Under the pieces are notes generated by a model. That model had not been told where the DNA came from and did not search any database. It saw only the letters and a list, made by a program, of their open reading frames with translations. Position numbers and translations under genes: made by a program. From contig JBBMOL010000305.1 in the NCBI GenBank assembly GCA_037954665.1, positions 310,001 to 374,000 on the forward strand: a stretch of DNA of 64,000 nt, given 5' to 3'. The stretch is from Laguncularia racemosa (taxonomy: Eukaryota; Streptophyta; Magnoliopsida; Myrtales; Combretaceae). This document shows, in pieces, positions 56,364 to 64,000 of the stretch (positions within the stretch are counted from its first letter, which is position 1; each line of letters starts with the position of its first letter).

Positions 56364-57987
56364 TGATAGAGCCATTTTATACTCAATCTTAATAGTATGA
56401 ATTGTGTTAATTTATTATTGATTTTATAGAAATCATAAGGAAATGGTACTTAATTTTATTATGGTGATAAATCAAGTTAAATGGAGTCAAGAGTGCTAAT
56501 TCAAGTAAATTAGAGAAGTCATCTACAATTTGGATCAAAGGCAAGGATTTACACCACCGGAGGAAAGTATATGGGCGTATAGTTGAAGTACACGGCCGTG
56601 TACTTAGTTTTGAAGCCACAGGAAACTACACGGTTGAAGTACAGGACCGTGTATCTGTCTAGAAGGAGGCACGGTTTGAGATACGGCACTGCATGAGAAG
56701 GAGAGAGACACGGCTTGTGACACGGCCGTAGTGGAAGACATGGTGGAAGCCGTGGTGCAAACCGTGGTGGAAGCTTGAGGAAGCCGTGCCATATACTAAA
56801 CAACGAGGAGAAATTGTGGAACATCGACCAGAGGATGACACGGCTTGGGATCTTGCCGTGGTGGAAGCCGTGGTACACACTGGACACAGAAGATGATATG
56901 TGATTTATACACAGAGGAAGGCACGGCTTGACCCACGGCCGTATTGTAGGGTGTGCCAGGCGGACGTTTATTTACTTCTCGAAATTTACTTGAAAAAGGA
57001 AAGATATTTTCGTATCTTGCTAGCAAAAGATCACCTACCATCCCTTTAACAATATAAATAGAACTAACCCTAGAGGGTTAAAATAATCTTGAATCTTGGA
57101 TCATCTTGGAGACAAGAAGGAAAGAAGGAGGCAGAGCAGGCAGCCGGGAACAGAGGCTTGTTATGTTTTTAATTTTCGTTTTTATTATGAACATGCGTAG
57201 CTAAGTAGTTTTTCTAGCCAAAGGGTCATAGATGTTTAATTCTCCACGAATTGTGAGATCTAATTGATTTGTCTTTATTCTATTCTCTGTTTTCGGATAT
57301 TCGTATATCTTCTGAACGTTTTGTCATTATTATCTTTGTTGATTGGTATGAATTAGAGCTCTTCTACTCAATTAGCAAGTTAATATATTGTCAACTAGCA
57401 TGTCAAATCCGTAATTGTTTGATTGTTCTAGTCTCAGTGACACAATAACATGTTTGGTTATAAAATAGATGATCGAATTCATGTTATGGAGGTGTATGAT
57501 CATGTTTAAATAGGTTATCTTATAATCTACTGGCATGAATTGGTGGTCTCTCTAATGTTTAATGCTATTGATAGATTAAATCCTAAGAGCTTGTCTAGGG
57601 TTGTCTAATCGATAAGAGAAATAATCAAAGAGCTTCTCTTGATTATCGAGAAAGTAAGGAGAGATAGGTTGTTAGAGCTTGTTAATAAACATAACCAGTT
57701 TATCTTGAAATAAGAATAGAAAACATTTGCATCGATGATCAATTCCTAGAATTAAACTATCTTGATTCCTTTAGCTAGGCTTTTATCAATATTCGATTTT
57801 ATTATCTTGTTTCAACATTATTTTGATTCACAAACAAAACCCCCCCGTTTTTCTTTTCCTTTTTATTCTCTTTGAATAGAAATATATTTAACCAATCCCT
57901 ATGGATTCGACCCTACTCACCACTATATGCAAATCATATAATTGTTTAGGAGTAGGTTTTTATTTTTGTTGGATTCGACACCCATCA
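56364..57987 (+). repeat. 5' LTR of M
   Basis: 1624 bp, TGATAGAGCC to CCCATCA. TATAAATA at 57053-57060. ACGGCCGTG/GCCGTGGTGG words at 56575-56945, just upstream of the TATA box. Confidence 0.95.
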
Positions 57988-57992
57988 AGTTT

Positions 57993-58010
57993 TGGCGCCG
58001 TTGCCGGGGA
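57993..58010 (+). promoter_or_regulatory. Primer-binding site of M (tRNA-Asp)
   Basis: TGGCGCCGTTGCCGGGGA, exact, five bases after the LTR. Confidence 0.95.
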
Positions 58011-58038
58011 TTGGTGTCAAATTTATTTCTGTTCTTGT

Positions 58039-60252
58039 ATGACTCGTTCTTCTCAGACAGGTGAACTCACTTATAATCCGGAGATTGAGAAGACTCTAAA
58101 GAGGTTGCGACGAGAAGCTAGATCATCCCCTAGACTGAACTTAGCATCGGATTTGTCTGATTCATCCCTTGATACTGAAAAAGAAGACGATATGGCAAAT
58201 CCCGAGAGAACATTGCGAGAATTGGCTGCACCGGATGTGAATCAACAAGCACTTTGTATTCACTACCCCGAACTAGCTGTTGAATTCGAGTTAAAATCTG
58301 GGTTGATACATCTGCTACCTACCTTTCATGGTCTTGAGAATGAAGATCCTCACAAGCATTTGAAAGAGTTTCATATAGTGTGTTCTAGTATGAGACCGCA
58401 AGGAATAACTGACGATCAAATTAAGTTACGTGCTTTTCCATTTTCTTTAAGTACTAAAGCTAATGATTGGTTGTTTTATTTGCCTCCAGGTTCTATAGCC
58501 ACTTGGACAGATATGGTCAGACTCTTCTTGGACAAATTCTTCCCCGCATCCAAAGCCGCTGGTATAAGAAGAGAAATTTGTGGTATCAAACAGAGGGACA
58601 CCGAGACTCTTCATGAGTATTGGGAAAGGTTCAAGCAACTTTGTGCAAGCTGTCCACAACATGGGATATCTGAACAACTTCTCATCCAATACTTCTATGA
58701 AGGCCTACTTCCGATGGAGAGGAAGATGATGGATGCTGCAAGTGGAGGCGCCATAGTAAACAAAACCCCTGGTTAAGCTAGGGAATTGATCTCCATTATG
58801 GCTGCCAATTTGCAACAATTTGGGTATAGGCATGATACATCTTCAAGGAAGGTAAATGAGGTAAGTGTGTCTAACCTTGAACATCAAATTTCTAACCTAA
58901 CCTCCCTTGTGCAACAGATAGCCCTTGGAAAAACACAGCAGGTGAAGGCTTGTGGAATTTGTGCTGCTCCTAATCATCCTACCGACATGTGCCCCACATT
59001 ACAAGATGACAATCATGAACACGCCAATGCTGTAGGAGGATTCCCAGGACAACCACAAAGGAAGTATGACCCCTACTCGAATACTTACAATCCTGGATGG
59101 AGGGATCATCCTAACTTCCGATATGGCAATAACCCTCAACATTTCCAACAATTCCAGCCTAAGCCATCACACCAAGTACCCCAAGCTCCTTCCACTTCAA
59201 GTATGTCTCTTGAGGATATTGTTAAGTTTCTCGCTATTAATACCAAACAATTTTAGGAGGAAACAAAGCAAAGCATTCAAAACTTGGAGAATCAGGTAAG
59301 CCAACTTGCTTCTGCGGTAAACAGGTTAGAAACTCAGGGTAAGTTACCTTCTCAAACTATTACAAATCCGAAGCAAAGCGTTAATGCAATTACCTTGAGA
59401 AGTGGAACAGAATTACAGAGATCAAACAAGAAAGGACACCCATTTAATCTTGGGGAAGAGACTAAGAAAGAAATTTCAACTCCGAACCAGCAGGACAACC
59501 AGATTAGCAAGTCTCTAGTTGAGCCATCAAAGGTCACATTGATACCACCTCCTTTCCCCTCCAGATTGGCGAAATCCAAGAATGAAGCGGAAGAAAAAGA
59601 GATTCTGGAAACTTTTCGCAAAGTCGAGGTAAATATTCCTTTGCTTGATGCAATTAATCAAATACCGCGCTATGCTAGATTTCTCAAAGACTTGTGCACT
59701 AACAAAAGGAAGCTGAAAGGCAATGAAAAGATTAGTGTGAGTGAAAATGTTTCAGCTATTATTCAGAAGAAGCTTCCTCCTAAATGTAAGGATCCAGGTA
59801 TGTTTACCATTCCTTGCAAAATAGGTAATCTTGGAATCGCTAAAGCCATGTGTGATCTAGGAGCTTCTATCAATGTCATGCCTTTGTCTATTTATCAACG
59901 TTTAAATGTTGGTCCTTTGAAGGAAACGGGTGTTATTGTTCAACTTGCTGATAGGTCCAACGTTTATCCTGAGGGAGTTCTAGAGGATGTTTTAGTTCAA
60001 GTTAATGGGTTGGTTTTTCCTGCTGATTTTTATGTGCTTGACATGGAAAATAATGATTCCCATAATTCATCACTGATATTATTAGGGCGACCATTCCTTA
60101 AGACATCCAAGACGAAAATTGATGTAAATGATGGTACCCTCACTATGGAATTTGATGGTGAAATGATTAAATTTGACATTTATGATGCCATGAAACATCT
60201 TAGCAATATCTCTCCTGTTTTTGTTGCGAATGCTATTGACCCATCACCATAG
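58039..60252 (+). pseudogene. M gag-protease, two stops
   Basis: A single 738-codon frame from ATG 58039 (MTRSSQTGELTYNPEIEKTL) to TAG 60250, interrupted only by TAA at 58774 and TAG at 59254. The frame is open upstream into the LTR, but 58039 matches the family start. Capsid: residues about 80-240 (LPTFHGLENEDPHKHLKEF, AFPFSLSTKANDWLFYL, EYWERFKQLCASCPQHGI). A CCHC knuckle CGICAAPNHPTDMC at 58951-58992 is intact. A coiled-coil-like stretch lies at 59260-59330. Protease: MCDLGASINVMP with Asp at 59854, and LGRPFLKTSKTKIDV. After the stop no pol follows. Two read-throughs or reversions away from a complete gag-protease. Confidence 0.93.
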
Positions 60253-61653
60253 GCACCAAAGCTGAAACCAAAACCCTTACCCGAACATCTAGCCAGGAAT
60301 GTCTAGCCAAAGACGTTCAAGAAAGGCGCTTCATGGGAGGCAACCTATGTAAAAAAAAAATTAATTTAGTTTTGTTTTGTTTTAGTTTTGTTTTGATTTT
60401 AGTTTTGTTTTGATTCTTTCTTGTGGATTAGCTGCAGCAAGGATACATATCATCAGATGACACTTTCTTGTGCTTAAAGGGAGAACTCCAAATACCAGGG
60501 AAGTACCAGTATTTCCTTTCTCTTATTCTCTAATGTTCCTTGTGTTGTTAATTCCTCTTTAATTGTGTTGAATTAGGAATAGTGAGGACACTGTTCAAGC
60601 TAAGTGTGGGGGAGAGGATAATAAAATATAGAGAATAGAGAATTGACTCATACTTTGAAACTTTGAATGTTTGTCCTTAAGCAATTTTAAACCAAATTTT
60701 TTCAACATTATCATGAAATCTGGAGATTGTACTAAATGTTGTAATAAGCATCTACAAAATGTGAAATTGACTTGTTCAAATGCTTTACTCACCTACTGCT
60801 GTGATTAGAATACTTGGTTAAAATTAAGTAGTGAAATCTTTAAGAAACAAATTTACCTTGTATTTAGCTTTAGAATTGGAAGTCTAAGAGTAAGTCGAGT
60901 CCCTAAGTGAAAAATAAACAAGTTTACTTCTAGGTTATATTAGCAACTGTATACTCTTTGAAGTTGTCAAAAAAAAAAAAATCAAATCAAGCATAGCCAT
61001 TACTCCAATGATTCAACTAATTGAGTTAAGAGTATTCAAACTTGAATGTTAGAGTGAGGAAGAGTCCGTAGGGGTATCTCAAAACCCGGTCACTTGAGTG
61101 ACGAGCTCGGGATGTGCCGACTCAATGAACTCAGTATAACGATAAGGGCGAAAAAGGCAAAAGTTTATGAAAAGAAGTGGGCAAAAACCCGTCAAAATAG
61201 ATGCTTGATCAAATCAAAAGAACAATGAATGTAAACATTCATTGAATTAAACAAGACTTATAATAAAAAGGGAGAAAATCTATGGAAAGAATTGATACTA
61301 TATGCTTTTACTTTATGTTGCAAGGATTATATACTTGATAATATCCAATGAAGTTTAATTGGGTGTTTTTCCTTAGTGGATTAAGTATTTACTTTTGGAA
61401 TAAAAATTCTTTTGCTAAACATGAGGATTAAAGTTTGTTTTGTTTAGATTAGCTATTAAATTTTGTCCATGGTAATTTGATCACATGAAACTAGTTTGGT
61501 TGAAGTAGTAGACATTAAAATTACAAGTCATGAATTACAAATGAATAGATGCTTGGAATGATGAAAAGAAAAGTTCGTATAATCTATGACGGATTTCTCA
61601 ATTGATTTGATTCAATTGCTTGAGGACAAGCAGAGTTTAAGTGTGGGGGAATT
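60253..61653 (+). other. 3' noncoding region of M
   Basis: No coding frame. It begins with the block 'gcgcttcatgggaggcaacc' that in C1 and C2 follows the integrase tail, so pol was removed between 60252 and here. Then a TTTTGTTTTAGT repeat (60368-60415), an extra AAGTGTGGGGGA run (60601-60612), a conserved stem-loop (61085-61111) and the polypurine tract AGTGTGGGGGAATT (61640-61653). Confidence 0.8.
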
Positions 61654-63299
61654 TGATAGAGCCATTTTATACTCAATCTTAATAGTATGAATTGTGTTAA
61701 TTTATTATTGATTTTATAGAAATCATAAGGAAATGGTACTTAATTTTATTATGGTGATAAATCAGGTTAAATGGAGTCAAGAGTGCTAATTCAAGTAAAT
61801 TAAAGAAGTCATCTACAATTTGGATCAAAGGCAAGGATTTACACCGCCGGAGGAAAGTATATGGGCGTGTAGTTGAAGTATACGGTCGTGTACTTAGTTT
61901 TGAAGCCACAGGAAACTATACGGTTGAAGTACACGACCGTGTATCTGTCTAGAAGGAGGCACGGTTTGAGATACGGCCATGGTGCAAACCGTGCTACACA
62001 CTACATGAGAAGGAGAGAGACACGGCTTGTGACACGGCCGTGGTGGAAGACGTGGTGGAAGCCGTGGTGCAAACCGTGGTGGAAGCTTGAGGAAACCATG
62101 CCATATACTAAACAACGAGGAGAAATTGTGGAACATCGACTAGAGGATGACACGGCTTGGGATCTTGCCGTGGTGGAAGCCGTAGTACACACTGGACACG
62201 GAAGATAATATGTGATTTATACACAGAGGAAGGCACAGCTTGACCCACGGTCGTGTTGTAGGGCGTGCCAGGCAGACGTTTATTTACTTCTCGAAATTTA
62301 CTTGAAAAAGGAAAGATATTTTCGTATCTTGCTAGCAAAAGATCACCTGCCTTCCCTTTAACAATATAAATAGAACTAACCCTAGAGGGTTAAAATAATC
62401 TTGAATCTTGGATCATCTTGGAGACAAGAAGGAAAGAAGGAGGCAGAGTAGGCAGCCGGGAACAGAGGCTTGTTATGTTTTTAATTTTCATTTTTATTAT
62501 GAACATGCGTAGCTAAGTAGTTTCTCTAGCCAAAGGGTCATAGATGTTTAATTCTCCACGAATTGTGAGATCTAATTGATTTGTCTTTATTCTATTCTTT
62601 GTTTTCGGATATTCGTATATCTTCTGAACGTTTTGTCATTATTATCTTTGTTGATTGGTATGAATTAGAGCTCTTCTACTCAATTAGCAAGTTAATATAT
62701 TGTCAACTAGCACGTCAAATCCGTAATTGTTTGATTGTTCTAGTCTCAGTGACACAATAACATGATTGGTTATAAAATAGATGATCAAATTCATGTTATG
62801 GAGGTGTATGATCATGTTTAAATAGGTTATCTTATAATCTACTGGCATGAATTGGTGGTTTCTCTAATGTTTAATGCTATTGATAGATTAAATCCTTAGA
62901 GCTTGTTTAGGGTTGTCTAATCGATAAGAGAAATAATCAAAGAGCTTCTCTTGATTATCAAGAAAGTAAGGAGAGATAGGTTGTTAGAGCTTGTAAATAA
63001 CCATAACCAGTTTATCTTGAAATAAGAATAGAAAACATTTGCATCGATGATCAATTCCTAGAATTAAACTATCTTGATTCCTTTGGCTAGGCTTTTATCA
63101 ATATTCGATTTTATTATCTTGTTTCAACATTATTTTGATTCACAAACAAAACCCCCCCGTTTTTCTTTTCCTTTTTATTCTCTTTGAATAGAAATATATT
63201 TAACCAATCCCTGTGGATTCGACCCTACTCACCACTATATGCAAATCATATAATTGTCTAGGAGTAGGTTTTTATTTTTGTTGGATTCGATACCCATCA
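61654..63299 (+). repeat. 3' LTR of M
   Basis: 1646 bp. TATAAATA at 62365-62372. Palindromic ACGGCCGTG/GCCGTGG words at 61857-62260. It carries 22 bp near 61980-62005 that the 5' LTR lacks. Confidence 0.95.
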
Positions 63300-63304
63300 A
63301 TGAC

Positions 63305-64000
63305 CGTGTACTTTGGTCGTGTATCAAATTTTTCTGCTCGTACTATAAAAGGACTCCTCACTTCACTCTGCCATTTACACGACCCATTCTCCATTCGTGT
63401 ATTTGACCCACTCACTCCCACTCTACTCGTCCATACCGTGGTTGTCCTTTCCACACTATAAACTTCTTCCGTTTCAAGGATTCAAGATAAGTAAGTTCTC
63501 TCTTCTTCTTCTTCAATACTTATTGCAATAAGGTTGCTGCTCGGTTTTCTTTTACGACTACCATTCATGCTTGCATCTATGATGATGGTATGATGAGTGA
63601 TTTCGCATTGTGGAAGTCGATTGTTGATAGATCTGTAGACATTTTGAACTCACGTGAATGCATGTATGATTGATGTCTTGAGTGGCTGCCAAATAAGTGA
63701 ATCGATAGTTAGGGTTTGAACATGAATATTTGGGATTTTGATTTTGTGGGTTTCTGGAACAATGTTGTTGTGTTTCTTTTCCGATCTTCTTCTTAGAAAC
63801 CAAGTTATGAGGCCATTTTTTTTTTATGATCACTAAACTATCGCACCTAGCTTCTTAGAATCAAGATTCGAACTTTATCGTTTGATGATGCTTTGGGTGT
63901 GTTGTAGTTGCATTGTTGGCCTTCAGGAAGGTAGGTTGATAATAGACTAAAGCCATAAGACCTGATTGTGAGCGTTCCTATGGTAATTTGTGCATGTATT
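63305..64000 (+). promoter_or_regulatory. C2 continuation: internal promoter-like region, leader and intron start
   Basis: After M the C2 sequence resumes inside a palindrome (CGTGTACTTTGGTCGTGTAT). TATAAAAGG follows at 63344-63352, then a pyrimidine-rich leader to a splice-donor-like GTAAGT at 63491-63496 and T-rich sequence. 63497-64000 matches the minus strand of C1 27270-26770. No reading frame is visible before the window ends. Confidence 0.6.

Larger units (their letters stand above)
56364..63299 (+). mobile_element. Athila-like gag-protease element M
   Basis: 6936 bp with perfect target duplication ATGAC (56359-56363 and 63300-63304). LTRs of 1624 and 1646 bp, exact tRNA-Asp primer site, one gag-protease frame, 1.4 kb of noncoding DNA, polypurine tract, 3' LTR. 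No trace of RT, RNase H or integrase. LTRs differ by a few percent by eye plus a 22-bp indel near 61980, so it is among the youngest elements here. Confidence 0.96.
36380..64000 (-). mobile_element. Athila-like element K, 3' half, hosting A2 and C2
   Basis: Minus-strand element: integrase C-terminus (47302-46707), internal promoter and leader, env-like ORF (45541-44398), 3' noncoding region, polypurine tract at 43019-43036, 3' LTR (43018-36380). A2 lies in the LTR. C2 splits the integrase at 47303 and fills the rest of the window. Upstream pol, gag and the 5' LTR of K must lie to the right. The candidate duplication on the left is TCTAT (36375-36379), which cannot be checked here. Confidence 0.82.
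47303..64000 (+). mobile_element. Athila-like element C2 (second copy of C1 family), partial
   Basis: Plus strand. 5' LTR 47303-51991 (split by L), tRNA-Asp primer site, gag-protease-RT frame 52141-55659, 3' noncoding region 55660-56363, interrupted by M, resuming at 63305 and leaving the window. Its 3' LTR is outside. It has the same RT/integrase-tail junction as C1. The whole coding part is in one frame with six stops, better preserved than C1. Confidence 0.92.

Noticed and set aside
56549..57041. Minus-strand frames in the M LTR (also 61894-62338)
   Set aside because: Antisense to an LTR, repetitive Ser/His/Pro-rich strings, not conserved as proteins.
57901..58038. Start of the M gag frame upstream at 57901
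   Set aside because: That part lies in the LTR and primer site; the same string recurs at 63213 in the 3' LTR without gag. The family-type start MTRS is at 58039.

Overview
The window looks like repeat-dense heterochromatin from a flowering plant. It is AT-rich. Its retroelements carry primer-binding sites matching plant initiator tRNA-Met (TGGTATCAGAGC) and plant tRNA-Asp (TGGCGCCGTTGCCGGGGA). Nearly every recognisable protein fragment belongs to a Ty3/gypsy LTR retrotransposon, with one LINE fragment. I found no intact host gene, RNA gene or CRISPR array. The species cannot be read from the sequence.

Layout. 1-2322: a minus-strand element of family F (F2) inserted in, or abutting, a plus-strand LTR (LTR-I). 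2790-3240: LINE zinc-binding remnant. 3945-6365: a mosaic of low-complexity DNA ending in a 1.6 kb TG-rich tract. 7067-13898: complete element A1 (target duplication GAAAG). 13904-21204: decayed chromovirus-like DNA with a 69-bp tandem repeat and a minus-strand gag relic. 21210-35823: element F1 (TCACC), whose 5' LTR holds collapsed element G (CACGC/CACAC), itself holding solo LTR H (GCGAG), and whose leader holds Athila-like element C1 (TGTTT, minus). 35829-36379: 3' end of a chromovirus with chromodomain. 36380 to the right edge: Athila-like element K (minus), whose 3' LTR holds A2 (ATCTT) and whose integrase is split by C2 (plus, running off the window). C2 holds L (ATCTA, minus) in its 5' LTR and M (ATGAC, plus) in its 3' noncoding region.

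How it works together. Every element except A1 has lost much of pol. A2 is an in-frame RT-integrase fusion. C1 and C2 share one RT-to-integrase-tail fusion although they are separate insertions. L and M encode only gag and protease. F1 jumps from the protease region to the pol tail. Most look like non-autonomous passengers that would need enzymes from other copies. Decay is dominated by in-frame stop codons that look like C-to-T or G-to-A changes, as expected for methylated, silenced DNA.

Best leads for unusual biology: 66-bp tandem arrays of nested palindromes just upstream of a TATA box inside C1 and C2; related ACACG/CGTGT and GGCCGGC palindromes upstream of the TATA box in LTRs of several unrelated families; a probable internal promoter and intron in front of the env-like ORF of K; repeated hairpin/AAGTGTGGGG modules in Athila-like 3' regions; and LTR ends that contain a second copy of the primer-binding site.
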